A stretch of 64,000 nt of DNA, taken from positions 3,596,001 to 3,660,000 of the forward strand of contig CAUWAG010000020.1 in NCBI GenBank assembly GCA_963556695.1. The letters are read 5' to 3'. Positions 45,247-57,803 of this stretch are shown here, one piece after another. This DNA is from Anthostomella pinea. Its lineage: Eukaryota; Ascomycota; Sordariomycetes; Xylariales; Xylariaceae. Position 1 is the first letter of the stretch; each line of letters opens with the position of its first letter. The notes beneath the pieces are model-generated. The model was not told where the DNA came from. It was given only the letters and a program-made list of their open reading frames with translations, and searched no databases. The position numbers and the translations under genes were made by a program.

Positions 45247-48200
45247 ACGAGCGAGTGGTTCGAGCCGCTGTGTCGGCTCTCTGTTGGGGAACTGAGTACT
45301 TCGAACGCAGCACGTGTTGGGGATCGTGCGCGCCTCCAGGGTTTGGGACGTGGAATCGGGGAATCTGGGAGTTGGGAAAAATTGATATGAGGAGAGATGG
45401 GACGGTCATGCCCCGATGTTGGGTAGCTATTTACAGGGTTCTCAGTAGACCAGGACTAGGCCAGACCTAACCACAAGATGGACGAAAGGGGCACCGAAAA
45501 AACAAAACTCAATATGGTTACAACACTGTGCACTCACTAGTCATTACCGACCCTGCAATTAAGCCAGAGGTACGGGGACAATCGAGTGAGTTTAGCGAGT
45601 GTTTCTAGAGGCAATGACTAACCCCCTGTCCTGTGAATACCTGCATGATCAGATAGCCTGCTCCCCAGCCGGATGCTCCGAAAACAGGTCCGTTGGATCA
45701 GGGCTGCGCGCCTCACTCTAATGATCTCGGAATAGCTGTATGTATTCACAGCCCGACTCGGCCTGTCGACGACATCTTGAAATATCGCCGGGAGCTCCTG
45801 TGGCCTGGAGACTATTTGATCATGCTTGAGATGACCAACCGTATCAGCTGTCATCACTGAATTCTGCCTCCTCAAGTGATGATGACCCCACAACTGTGTT
45901 TGGTCCTCGCAAAGCGTATGAGCATGTATACACATGATATGGTGCCAGCAAGCGGGACTGGCAAACTATCAGTCTACATACCACCTCGTAAACTATAAAG
46001 TGACAGCCCTGGACTCTAAGCTTCTATCTGGGGCTATAGCCTATGATCACCGGCTTCAGCCAACTATAGGTCCTGCGTCTTGCCGCTATGGGTCTTTCCC
46101 AAGTCGACAGGTAATGATCATGGAGAACTTCAAGATGGTCGATCCTTAGGTACTTACGAGATAACGTCATCGGAATCGTCGGATCCTTTTGGGTATTTTC
46201 ATGGGTCATCTACGCAGAAAGCAGCGCTAGTAGGCGCGGGCTACGTAGATACCCCGAGGGCATCAAAAGCAACAAGAATGTAATTCCTCAAAAAGTTCTG
46301 CCGGTTGATTTAACCTTATCATATATGCAACTCGCACCGGCACCGGCTCCGGCACCGGCACCAACACCAGTACCAAAAACTGCACCGGCACCTGCGCCAA
46401 AGCCCATCATATTGAAGCACCCAGGCATACCGCGAGCTAATCACTCTGCCAATGTCTCTGACGAAATGAGTACCTCTTTATTCCTTGGCGGGCTCCCACC
46501 CTACTGCACACCTTCCGGGCCAGAGCTTGCATTCGAGTTTCCTTGTCACATCATGTAGCTGGAAAGCCAGGGGGAGAGGGAGCAAGAGACGGCACGGGCA
46601 GGGAGAGGTAGGTCTTCACAAACCAGCGACATGATGTTGGCATCTAGGGTATCTCGGTCTGGCTGTTTCTTCGCCGCTGAAGAGCTTATTATATTCCAAC
46701 CGACAGGCCCCCAAAACTTACGAACAGGAAGGAAATGCCATGTTAACGCGAAACCAGGTTTCGTTTCTATAACTTACACCACACTAGTTGCTTTGGTCCA
46801 TCAGCCCCAAGGTCGCCACCTACGTGGTAACCTTCACACGGGCGTGTGGTATATCAACAAGGCTGCGACAATCAGCCAGCTCCCATCTCTACGTTGTAAC
46901 GACGAATCGTCTTTTAGCCCATTCTATTATCGGGCCTTCGATCTATCATTTCATTGTGCCAGGAACCCGGCAGCACGTCAACCAGAAGCATATACCATCG
47001 GCGTACAACTCATATAGATGCCACGAGGACCGTCACGAGGCTGTCAAAAATATGCCTCGTGACTTTACCGGCCTCTCACTCTCGTGCCAACGGTGCCTGC
47101 TGCGACTTTTCGCCGGCATGGCCGACGTAGCTCCTTGCATCGCCCAGGGAGGAGTTCGCGACAGTGCCATGACTATTCCCGCCATGACTATTCCCGCCAG
47201 ACTGGCGAAGATTGCGCGACGTAACACCATAGAGGACCAAGATATCGGGTGCGTGTTGTCTTTCGCATCATCATTCGCATGATGTCTTGGGGTTGTGGAG
47301 TAAAAGAGAGTCAAGGCACTCCAGTGATGGTCACCACCTCGATACCAGCTTTGCACCAGACACCTTGCCATAGAGAAGAATCACGCCCACAGCAATGGTC
47401 TGTAAGGTAATCATGGCTTCCCAATGAAAAGCGCTGGGAGAAACATGGGTTAACAGATCTTCAGGCGCGCCCTCGCAGCGAGGTTTGCGAGAATATTGTC
47501 GCCCCAGGTCTCGATGGCTTCTGCCACCTGCACCACTACCAGGAGAGAGCCACGTACCGGTTTCTCAAGGCACACGAACGGGCGTACACTGCTGCAGCGA
47601 TCCGCGCATACGAGTGGCAGAACCACACGGCCATTAACCTGGCACACTTTCATCTGACAGTCACCATCAAAACTCTAAGCTGGATGTGCCAGATGCGCAG
47701 TATTTTGGCACCATAGCGACAGACAGCAAGGGATGGATGTAATTGATGTGGGCATGAATCAGCAGAAGCTCTACATCAGCGAAGTTAACATAGAGATTGA
47801 ACGAGTCCAATCCGCGTTCGAGTGCGTCTATTATTTTACAGACCCCTAGCCACGCGGCAGACGCATACAATCTGCCAGGCAAATAAGATAGGCTATCGAC
47901 ACTAGATAGTTCATCAATCATATATATGACTTGCGCGGAGTGCGGACGGAGAGTTTTGGCATAGCAGAGCTGAATTCTATGGGGCACGAGAACGTTTAGA
48001 ACACACTTCATGGTAGACAAGATCGTCGGCCTGTCCACGGCTCATTTACGATTCAAGTGCGTCAAAAAGTTGCCACCCACCTACATTCGTGTAAAGGTCT
48101 CTTGAAAGTGATTGCCAAAGACACAGGCGGGACTTTGTATGGTCCACTCAAAGCAAAGAGGAAAGAAGGTTCATCCCAAGATTCTGGTTACCCCAGCTCT

Positions 48201-48862
48201 GACGATGAGTTGACGATGAGCCTTGCAAACGAGAAGCTCAGCTCTATCTGTAGGCTGAGTGTTTCCGCCTACAGAGGCTGTATTGGTCTATGCCGTCTTA
48301 CAAGGTCACACGGTGTATCTCGTGGCTCAACTCATCGAGGGGCCCATGTGGTAGGCGAGCGTCGATGGACATTACGATGGCGTGATGTTGACAGCGCCAT
48401 AATGAAAACCTTCCTCCATCCAACCATGAATGATCTCACGACCATCGTGCTATTTTCTGCGCAAGGCTCCGGCATTATAGCGCCACTTCAAGACGGCGCA
48501 TGCATCCATGAGCCTTATGATATATTCTCGAGTCACAAATCAGTCCGAAAAAATGGTAAATGTGAGCAGCAATTTTGTTCATGAATCTAACGGCCACCTG
48601 CCCTTCTCTCCACCACCGAGAGTGCATTACAAACGTGTATGTGGTCTTCTGCCGAGAAGTGTATGTCCCAACTCGAGCCGATTTTCAGCCGTCTATGTTC
48701 CCAAAAGCCGTAGCCAGCCGGCCAGCCGGACACGGCTTGCTTCCAACGCATCAGAGCCTATGATCCTAGGAGCCAAGCTAGCCGCCTCATAACGCCGACC
48801 CTGATGCCAAATCCGAAAGAAAGATGCAGTACGTCCTGACGAGCGAAACGACGAGAACCTTC
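45247..48862. other. Long stretch without a recognisable gene
   Basis: 3.6 kb. Short frames only; the longest (47667-48038 minus, 48057-48584 plus) lack ATG starts or domains. A (caccgg)n-type low-complexity run lies at 46331-46395 and a 12-nt direct repeat (atgactattccc with gcc) at 47168-47193. Nothing else seen. Confidence 0.45.
46331..46395. repeat. CACCGG/CACCAG hexamer-rich low-complexity run
   Basis: About ten degenerate copies of a gcaccg/caccag hexamer. Read in one frame it encodes an Ala-Pro repeat (APAPAPAPTPVP), but the surrounding frame has no other gene-like feature. Confidence 0.6.
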
Positions 48863-50294
48863 TTATAGGGCGAAGATGGCGGCCATCAGAGCCAGGAAAG
48901 CCGCACCGAGACCACCGGACTGGAGGGCTGGGGCGCCGCCCTGGGTGATGCTGGACGTAGCGGAAGGAGGAGCTGTGAAAGTACCGTTAGCACTCGAGCC
49001 GCCACCAACGCCAGTTCCAGAGCCAGAAGAACCTGTACCTGAACCTGAACCACTACCAGGCTCGTTGGAGCTGATAGCAGGAGGCGTCACGGTAGCAGAT
49101 TGCTGGATGGAGATCTGAGAGCTCGGTACTCCACCCGGGCTGCCACCAGCAAGGCCGGTGTCGGTGCCAGTGCTGGTCTCGGTAGGTGCTGCACCCGAGT
49201 CGGTGCCAGTGCTAGTCTCAGTTGCCGATGCGCTCGAATCAGAACCAGTCGCTGATGCGCTGCTGGATGGACCCGCCGATGACGAGCTCTCTGTGTCGAC
49301 ACCATCGCAGGAGAGATCGAAAAGCGGCGTGGTGGAGAGGGTGCTGCCAACGATGCCGAAGCTGGGGTTAGGGGTATCAGGAGAGGCGTCCTGCAAGGTG
49401 TACCACCACACGTTCCTCTGGCCAAACATGGGGCAGCCAACGGTCTTCCAGTACGCCTCAGCGTTGCTAACGGTTGCCTCGGATTGACCAACGGTCTTAC
49501 CGCTCACGGGCTGACCAGTCTCAGTGACCCAGACCGCCTTGCCGCCGCTAGCAGCCTGCGTCTTCGCGAGAGCTTCGGCAAAGAGAGACTTGCTCTGTCC
49601 GATGGCGTTGGGCATTGTATCTTGAAAGTAGGGATACGCGTCCATCCCGATCCAGTCGCAGGCGTCGACGACGATCTGGTTGGTAGAGTTGTCCCAGGCA
49701 GTCCAGGTATCGACGTGACCGATGGGAGATCCTTCCAGGGGAGTTCCCGCGATAGTGTCCTTCACCTCCTTGATGTAGCGGGCGATCGTTTCTGGTTCAG
49801 CACCGATGTTGGACTTGGCAGCGATGCCCATCGGACTGTTTCGGTACAGGTCTTCGGAACCAACCGAGATACCGTCAACATGCATCTCGTTTCCGTACTG
49901 CGCGATGGCAGCCTTCAGTGCCAGAATTTCGTTGGCGAACGACGTGTCGCCGCCCGAAGCCCAGAGGCCCAGGAGTAGGGATGTCTTCGTCTTGATGGCA
50001 GCCGGAATGGCAGCAATCGGGTCGCTTGCAGATCCACCTTGCTACAGGAAGCATAACATTAGATACAAAGTCGAGTTTAGGAGGGTGTCTTTGTTGGGAA
50101 CTTACTACCATGGTGTACAGACGAGCGCTAGTCCAACCAGAGGTGCCCACCAGATTGGCAGCAGTGGTGAACTCGGCCTCGAAGTCGGCCTGCAGCTTGG
50201 CGGCTCCCGAAGTGAAGGTCGAGCCGTAGTTGAAGCCCTGGATGGCGGCGGAGGCCGCGGAGGCCAGAGCCAAGAGGGTGGCGGCAGTGTGCAT
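48863..50294 (-). CDS. GPI-anchored glucan endo-1,3-beta-glucosidase (GH17)
   Basis: Exons 50106-50294 and 48863-50041 with a 64-nt intron; 455 residues. EglC-type wall enzyme hydrolysing beta-1,3-glucan. [16 protein letters not shown] is the signal peptide and [13 protein letters not shown] begins the GH17 barrel. The likely proton donor is Glu126 in [12 protein letters not shown] and the nucleophile Glu237 in [31 protein letters not shown] follows. After residue about 305 comes a Ser/Thr/Gly-rich region with near-repeats ([20 protein letters not shown]), expected to be O-mannosylated. The C-terminus [16 protein letters not shown] after a small-residue stretch is a GPI-attachment signal. Length and layout match fungal EglC-like proteins. 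Confidence 0.92.
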
Positions 50295-52018
50295 GGTGAT
50301 GATCGTAGTGTAGGATGTAGGATGTCGATGAGGGCGTATACCAATGATCCAAAGTACTGGAGGGGTGTCGAGGAGTGAGGAGGTGTCGGGTAGAAAGGTC
50401 AAGAAAGCTGGAGGAGTGTTTCGAGGAGTCTCTCGGTCCAGATACACTGACTGCACCGAAAGACAACGACGAGGTGTCACCGGGACAATCAGGCAGGCAC
50501 AACGGGGGTCAAGGAAGTGATGGGGCTCTGCAATAAAGAAAGCACTATGTGAGTTGACAGCTTTCGAAGTGGCCCAGAGTCCTAACAAGGAAACGGGAGA
50601 TGCTGATTATACAGGAAAGTCCACAACGGACGGTTACCAAGGTGGTTGAACGAGTGTGAATCGCGGTCAAGCCGTGACGGTTAGGAGGCAATTGTGCTGT
50701 ACGATAGGGGCTAGAATAACGAGAGTTTGGATGAGAGAAAGGCCAAGGGAGAATGCGGGCCTGACACGGCTGATATTGGCTGTGTTGGTCTGCCATGACA
50801 GAGCAATGGAAGTGAGAGCAAGTCCCATTCCACACGCTCGCATGCACAGCCCGGTCCAAGCAGAACTCACTTTGACATATCCGCCCATCCGTCCCATCCC
50901 TGGCTTCACCTGCATAAGCGGCACTGGTACCTGAAAGAGCTGACCAACGGCCAATGAGGGCCGGCGGTGGCCATGTTCAATGTTGCCCCGTTTGTTCTTT
51001 GTGAGAAAGAACGAACGAGATGACAGCAGATGCGTAGTACTTGTGAGTCAACCGGCCAATCAGACGCCCCTCAACCCCCATGTGGATGCAGGAGACAAGT
51101 TCCGTGGGGGTAGTACCGCTTTCTAAGCTTTCTCCCTCCCGTCGGATCGCTCCTCCCGTGCCACCAGAGTCTGGACAGGCCGCGGATTTTTGATGGCATA
51201 GACTTTCAATATCGCAACTCACCTTCTTACCTGCTGTGGATAAACAGGTATGAGGATTGTTTGATGGAATGTCTCAAACATGCGGCTGCATGTATGTTCC
51301 GTGGCTGACCGCACCAAACACAACGAAACATCCTTCCAAAACAAACGTCGACAGCTGACAGCTCACCAGTCGGTTGTGCCGCTGTGCCGTTCCTGAGCTG
51401 CCCAACTCGGCTCGCGCTGGCAAATTGAAAACTGATAGCTCGAGATGACGTGCATCATCCTCGTATTCGACAAAGCTTGTGATAATCTCCCAGCTGACAT
51501 TCCCCAACTCCTCCCCCAATTTTAGTTCCGGGCTGCAGTTCAAAGACATCAATGATATGAATATGATTCAAAACATTCGTGACACATGTCTGTTTATTTC
51601 TGTGTTGGTAGTAGGCATGTACTCATAAACAGAACGCAAATAAAAGCATGCCGAACTTCTTCGATGCAGGGGGCCCCCTTTTGAGTTTTCTCCTGCATAC
51701 TGCCTGACACCTGTCAGCATCTCCCTCAATCGGCGTTGGTACCTGCATAAGACCCGGCGCCACATGCATGTGGCATTGGGCCATTGGCGTTGGCGCCTAC
51801 TGGCTTATGCTAATAGCCTGATTGGGGGTGCAATTCGTCCACCTCGGGACGGCTGGCATGAGTCGCAAGCTTGCGTTGGTGGGATGTTGCCTCCCTTGCT
51901 GACAAGCTGACAAGCTGACAAGGCACTTGACGCGACCTGTCATTGATAATTCCGACGACCTCACCATTGGCCCCCAGTCATGCACCTGGTCATGATATCT
52001 AGGTAGCTATCATCTCAA
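50295..52018. other. Intergenic region upstream of GH17 and downstream of hamartin
   Basis: 1.7 kb. An 8-nt tandem repeat (ctgacaag three times) lies at 51899-51922. Short frames only; no gene recognised. The left 300 nt should hold the GH17 promoter. Confidence 0.45.
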
Positions 52019-55000
52019 TCATACCCCAAAACCTCGGATCCCACGTAAGCCCGTCGACTTCTTCCGCTCCTTGTCGTCTTTCTTGTCCTTCTTGTCCTTG
52101 CGCGGATTCGCCAGGTCACCTGAATATCCGTGTCAGTTACTACCTTAGCCACTAGATAGGCGTGCCGGTTGAACTTAGAGCTCACCTTGCCATGTGAGGC
52201 TGCCCTTACTCGCCGAGATTCCCTCGCTCCCCAGCGACGTTGATGGTCTGCCTGTGTTGCTTGCCGATCTGCTCGTGCTGAACAGCTCCAGCGGTGGTGT
52301 TTCATTGAACGATGTCGCCTCCAAATTCTCCGAGTCTGAGAATGCGGAAAACCCCCGGCGATTTCTGTAACTCAATGGGCTTCCCGACTCAGCAGAAAGC
52401 CTAACGTCGGGATCTGTAGACAGGCGAGCGTCCGACTTGGAGCGAGCCGGGATAGAGATTGCTGCCTGCAGTTCCAATACCGATGCATGCAAGGCTGTAT
52501 TCTTACTTGTGAGATCCGCAACGCGTTTCTTCAACTCCGTCTGCTGAGCGCGGCTCGCTGCCAGAGCCTCGTCTAGCTGTGTCTTGAGGTTCTCCGCGCG
52601 TCGTTCGGCGCTGCCCTTAAGGGCGTCCTGTAGCTTTGCATTTAGGACGACAACCTGAGACTGGTATTGATCGTGGGTTTGCTGATGGTCAGACTCGCAA
52701 GCCTTCAACTTCATTGTGAGCATCTCGGCGCGACTGTCTGCTTCTGCTGCTCGTGTCATTGCAGCTTGACGATCCGCCTCCTTGGCCTGGTAGTTTCGCT
52801 CGGACTCGGTTAATCTTGCGACCTCCTTTCTCAGTCTTTCCAGCTCGCCGACACTGATTTCGACCGACTGCATGTTCTGCTTCCAGCCCAGTTCTCTGAC
52901 TTCGGCTTCGCACAATAATTTCCGCAGCTTCTCTGCCTCGTCCTTCGCTGCCTCTAGATCAGTCCGCAAAGCTGCCCCTTCAGCATTCCACTTCCTCTGC
53001 TCTTCCCTCAGTGTCTTCAACTTGCCCAAGAGGTCCCCTTCCCACTTCTTTGCCAGTGTTCGACTCTTCTCTGCTTCAGTCTTCGCTCGTACCTTGCCGT
53101 TCGTCGCATCTTCAAGGCGTTGCTTGAGATGACGGTTTGCTATGATGAGATTTTGAGTCTCGGCCTCGCTTGCTGCTTCCTTGACATGCCGCCTCCGCAG
53201 TTCACCTATGTGCGTCAGGTGTTGCTGCTTCATGAATCTCTCAAATATCAGATCATTATACATGATCAGAATGAAGCGATACATCTTCTCAGTACCGCTG
53301 CTGGTGTCCGTAGCAGACGACGGGGCGTTTCCTGCCTGCACTTTTGGACGCAGCTGAGATAGCGGTCTCTCGGAGATTGAGTCATGATGGCTTAAAGAGA
53401 GGGATGGAACACTGTCGTTTGTAAGCGTCTGGTGTAACCCTGACTTCACTGCCTTGTTGGAGTTGATCAAATCCTGCAACTGGGTATGTGACCCAGAAGT
53501 GGCCATGGACCGGACGAGAGTCGGGCTCTCGCCGCCATTCCCAGATGGCTTGGTGCTTGTAGAATCTCGATTTGACTTGTGACTGCTTTGAGACGGTTGA
53601 CGTATCATCGTTGATTGACTTTGGTTTGCGGACGTCAACTCAGCAAACGGCGATTTCATATCACGCGGGCTTTCTCCCTCTGCGTCACTAAATAAATCCA
53701 TCCCAATATTGAAGGAGCTACTCAGTAGAGCATCATCGTGTCCATCCATTTCATCCACGTCTCTGTCCGGTGCGCTCATATGAGAAAAGTCAAGGGTGCC
53801 GTGGTCGGTGGTTGGCTCCATAAATTGGCACAGAGCAACGCAGTTCGCAACGACTTCAGCCGGCTCGCTTTTGATCCACCGTCCGAAATCTGTCTTTTCA
53901 GAATCGATTGTGAGAGTGTAGAAGTTCTCGTGGAGGAGATGGCATTGGCGGAAGCGCTCGGACGCGTAGCGAATCTCGGTTGGCTGAACCTCAATATCAT
54001 CGGCATCTGGGACCTCGGCATGCCGTAGATATCTCTGCGGTTTTCTGATATAGTCCATGAAGTTGATGGGGTATAAGCCATAGAGTATCGTGAAGTAGTT
54101 CAGTAGCTGTGGAATGCTTGATTCGTCAGACTCTGGCGAGTAGTCACATTTCGCCCAAACAAGCGTGTTGTGAGACATTCTTCGTTCCTTCTTAGTATCG
54201 GCTGCTATCTGAGTAGCCAGCCCTCGCTCCCAGAATAGCAGCCTCGCATATATATTAAACAGCGTGGGCAGATGAGGAACTAGCGAACTTGGCACGTGTG
54301 GGAGAATCATTGTCAATGCCGTCAGAGCTAGGGACATGATGGTGGTGGACGTATCCCACTGGAGACATTTGAGCAGGCTACCGAAGAGCGGTGTTTGGAG
54401 TATCAGATACAGATGAGGTGGTTGACTTTGTACGAATTGTGAGAGCAGCAATAGAGCATTTGCTCGATGGGCCTTCTTGCAAATGAACTGGTCCACAAGC
54501 GTCATGAAATCCTGGATTCGCGTTCTTAGAAGAGTGTGCCACCAAATGCCATAGGGGACGAACACTCACCTTGGGATGTTTCTTCCCGTACGACATCAAA
54601 GTCTCTTTCAAGTGCCTCTCTTTGGTATCCTGAACTGGGTCGGTAATTCTGCGCATGGCATCGCACTCGTCGAACCAGAGAATCATGATTCGTTCGGCAA
54701 GACGCATTGCGCCACCTCCAGTTGGCGAACTCGTATCGTTGTCATGGTCGGCGAGAAGGATGTCCAATACGACGTTTCGGATCTCAGCGGCGAGTCCTTT
54801 CTCCTGACTTAGATAGTCAAGCGCTGGTACGAGCATTTCAACCCAGTTTAAGACTTGAGCTGGCTGCCCTATGAGCGGACGCAGGCAACGAAGTATTGCA
54901 ATGAACGCCGCATAACGAGCAGGCACGCTGGCAACATTTTTCTTGTATATGGAGAGTAATTCATCGTTGAGCTTTTCGGAAGCGTGCTCGTCGAACTTGT

Positions 55001-55232
55001 CCTCGTTTTTGCTCAGATAGCGTTCGATTATCTCGACGATACCGTCCGGTAAGGGTAAGGTGGCAGTTGGTAGGTAGTCATGGATGGCTTTCGTGAGCTC
55101 CTTGAGCGACCTGGAAAGATGGAAATGGGTCAGCGCATGATACTCCAACCAAGATGGGACTGCTAGTGAATCCGATCCAAGGGGGGTAAAGCCGGACGGG
55201 TGTTCGGGGTCGACATACGGAGCTGAAGCCAT
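52019..55232 (-). CDS. TSC1: Hamartin-domain protein (TSC1 orthologue)
   Basis: Exons 54570-55232, 52186-54511 and 52019-52119; introns of 58 and 66 nt; 1029 residues from ATG 55232. Hamartin pairs with tuberin (TSC2) as the GAP complex for Rheb, restraining TORC1 and amino-acid uptake. The N-terminal 430 residues are helical, HEAT-like hamartin domain (ALTHFHLSRSLKELTKAIHDYL, RYAAFIAILRCLRPLIGQPAQ, DFMTLVDQFICKKAHRANALL). Residues about 440-560 are disordered and Ser-rich. A long coiled coil of about 280 residues follows (EAETQNLIIANRHLKQRLEDA and onward). The last exon adds a short Lys-rich tail (KDKKDKKDDKERKKS). Start chosen at the first ATG of the domain frame. Joins restore SYGKKHPK/DFMTLV and LTWQ/GDLANPRK. 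Confidence 0.85.
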
Positions 55233-56322
55233 TGAGAAAGGAGGCCCGCATGGAGCGGGCTCGGTATTGCGAACAGTCGATCAGATCAGGTCAGAGTCGC
55301 GCAAGGGACCTTTGGTGGGCTGACTTCAGGATAGGTACGAGGACTGGGCGTATCAAAGAGCTGCAAGTTGCGCATGAGGTCCGGTAGATGTTCTCGAAAT
55401 CGTTCGATCCGACGTGAGCCTATCGTGGTCAGAGGTGGGGATCGCCGTGCAGCTGTCATTCCCGAAACTCGAAGCGGGCTGGCGGGCTGGCGGGCAAGGC
55501 ACTCTTTCTTCCGCCGTGGTGGGGCACGGGTCTGGTGCTTTACGGTGTGAGCTACCAATTCATACACTGGGTGAAAGCTCCATCAACGGGGTCATCTACC
55601 AAACCAACCCAATGTTGTCACAGCCGAACCACAGTGTAAGCATTGGATGGATAGTAATCAGTAATGAGAATACACCAAGGAATAATTTGATATTTGAAAG
55701 ATCGTTGTGCTTCAATTGGTCCGTATATTCCAACGGCAGACAGATGAGGGAGCTCAGAGCTTCTGAGCTTTACGATTTAAGTTACAGCGTGAGTTAGCCA
55801 CATGGAAACACTGTGAGAATGTGATCAAGGATGATCGCCCTGTAACTCCACAATTCCTGCTTAGAATCCGGGGGAGGGGCCTTCTTAGCTTGGGGACCCC
55901 AGCGCTAGCCAATGGCTGATGGCCCCTACGTAACCCCGGCAGCACCGTACGTTATTCTAAGGACTATCGGGAGATGGGCTGTGAGGTGAGGTGCCTGAGG
56001 GCGTGGGAGAGGTATGGTGTGAGCTGATGAGGAGAGTGACCCCTCCTCCTCCTCCCCGTGCTACCCCTCTGATCTGCTACCATCATCCCCTCCATCCGAC
56101 TCGATTCGTTTGGTCTCATCTTTCTCTTTTCCCCCTCCCATCATCTGAAAGAACCGCGACCTTGACACGAGCCTGACGAGAAAACAATTGCGATTGTCCT
56201 ACTGTACAACTTTGTGTTCAGCCCTTTTGCAGCCATAGATCGGTTGATACCCATTCACGCACACGCACACTACCTTCACACTACCTCACTGTACCAAGAC
56301 ACCACGTCGCCCATCTTCGACC
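55233..56322. other. Divergent promoter region of hamartin and DJ-1-like genes
   Basis: 1.1 kb between divergent genes. The right part (56040-56320) is C/T/A-rich, typical of the DJ-1-like gene's leader. No further gene recognised. Confidence 0.45.
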
Positions 56323-57356
56323 ATGGCAAACAAGACGTCTGCAGTGTCCGACGAGCCCATTGAGGTGCTCTTCGTCCTCCAGGACAAGTTCAATCTCACT
56401 GACTTCGCTGGCCCCCTTGAGACCCTTGACCACGCTCGCCGAGACCAGAATGACGACTGTACGTGTGCTTTTCTTCCAGACACAAGCTCCCTTTCCTTTG
56501 CAACCCAACCCAAAACATCCAATCAATGGCAGCCGGACACTAACAAACACTGCTCGCAGCTTCCAAAGCCTTCGAGTGCACAGTCGCTGGTGCCGGGCCC
56601 AAGGTCATCTCCGAGCAAGGAGTCTTCGTCGGATCCCAGATCGCCTACAAGGAAGCTCACGAGCGCCTCGAGGACTTCGATGTCCTCGTGGTTGTTGGCG
56701 GCAACTCTGCCGACGTTCTGAAGCAGAAACTTGAGCCCCTGCCCCTCATCAAGGCCTTTGCCGAGATCCAACAGAAGAATCCGGCCCGAGAGCGGACACT
56801 CATGTCCATCTGCACTGGATCACTTTTCCTGGCCGAGCAGGGCATACTCTCGGGATTGTCGGCCACCACCCACCCGGACTACATGACCAAATTCGAGATC
56901 ATCTGCAGCAATGCGGCTCAGAGAGATCTGCAGGAGAGAACCGATGTCGTGGAGGACGCTCGATACGTCGTCAACAACCTTCGCTTCGACATTGGCGACG
57001 AGGACGAGAACCCCTACATCCGACGCAAGTCTGATGCCGGACGACGCCCCTCCAATGCACGGTAAGTCTACTTCAAGGCTTAGGTAGATAAGACCTGCAG
57101 TCACTAATTCCTCACAAATAGGAAGGGAAGTATGTCCTTCAAAGGATCGAACACCCGCCGTGAATCGATTGCTCGCCGCGCCGCGATGCGCCTCGGTGGT
57201 CTCCGGGTAATCACAAGTGGGGGAGTATGTGCTGGCTTTGATGCAGCTCTGTATCTGGTCAGCATCCTGGTTGATGAGGAATCTGCCAACGAGGTGGCTC
57301 GAATCCTGCAGCATGAGTGGGTGAAGGGAACCGTTGTTGATGGCCTTGATGTCTAA
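56323..57356 (+). CDS. DJ-1/PfpI family protein with phospho-site-rich insert
   Basis: Exons 56323-56458, 56560-57061 and 57122-57356; introns of 101 and 60 nt; 290 residues. Class-I glutamine-amidotransferase-like fold of the ThiJ/PfpI (isonitrile-hydratase-like) branch. PIEVLFVLQDKFNLTDFAGPLE starts the domain. FDVLVVVGG leads to the strand before the nucleophile elbow, and LMSICTGSLFLAEQG holds the probable nucleophile Cys130. VITSGGVCAGFDAALYLVSIL completes the fold. Between NNLRFD and RVITSGG lies an insert (about residues 189-239) that is acidic then strongly basic. It carries RRKS, RRPS, RKGS and RRES, four R-[RK]-x-S sites that fit the protein kinase A consensus; the second intron falls within it. 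The insert is the unusual feature; biochemical role is unknown. Confidence 0.88.
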
Positions 57357-57803
57357 AGGCGACACATTGCACACAGACGGTACCATCGAGTACAGTCGAG
57401 CTTAGCTTGTTGAGTGTAGAAACTGCAAGATCTCACTCCTGTGTGTCATAGCCAGGTAAACTAGGACACCTGCTGAGAAATTCCAGAATGTAAAATTGTA
57501 CCAAAGCCAGCGAATTGGAATAACCTGAGGCCGTGCATATGGGCGTTATACATGGAAACTTGAACTATTGATGTTGAAGTGCCCGAAACTTTCATGAGGC
57601 GGTTGACGTAGATCCACAATTGGAACTGTCGGCCGGGTCTCACCTGCACAGCGCGGATGGAAGCTCCACATTAAGCGGAAGTTTCTGTTCGCCGGCTTGG
57701 CTCAACTCAACCCGACCTTGAATTTCGTGAGAGCTCCTAGACAAGCATTCAAAAGGACCTCAGAAGCAGCAGGATCTCGACTCAGAATACCAATCAAGAC
57801 AAG
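57357..57803. other. Intergenic region
   Basis: About 450 bp between the DJ-1-like gene and the mitochondrial uL23 gene. No feature recognised beyond the presumed promoter. Confidence 0.4.

Noticed and set aside
46325..46558. Ala-Pro repeat protein
   Set aside because: The repeat comes from a hexamer-rich simple sequence; the rest of the frame has no gene-like feature.
47667..48584. Pair of open frames (minus 47667-48038, plus 48057-48584)
   Set aside because: The minus frame starts at GTG and neither has a domain or splice pattern; treated as chance.
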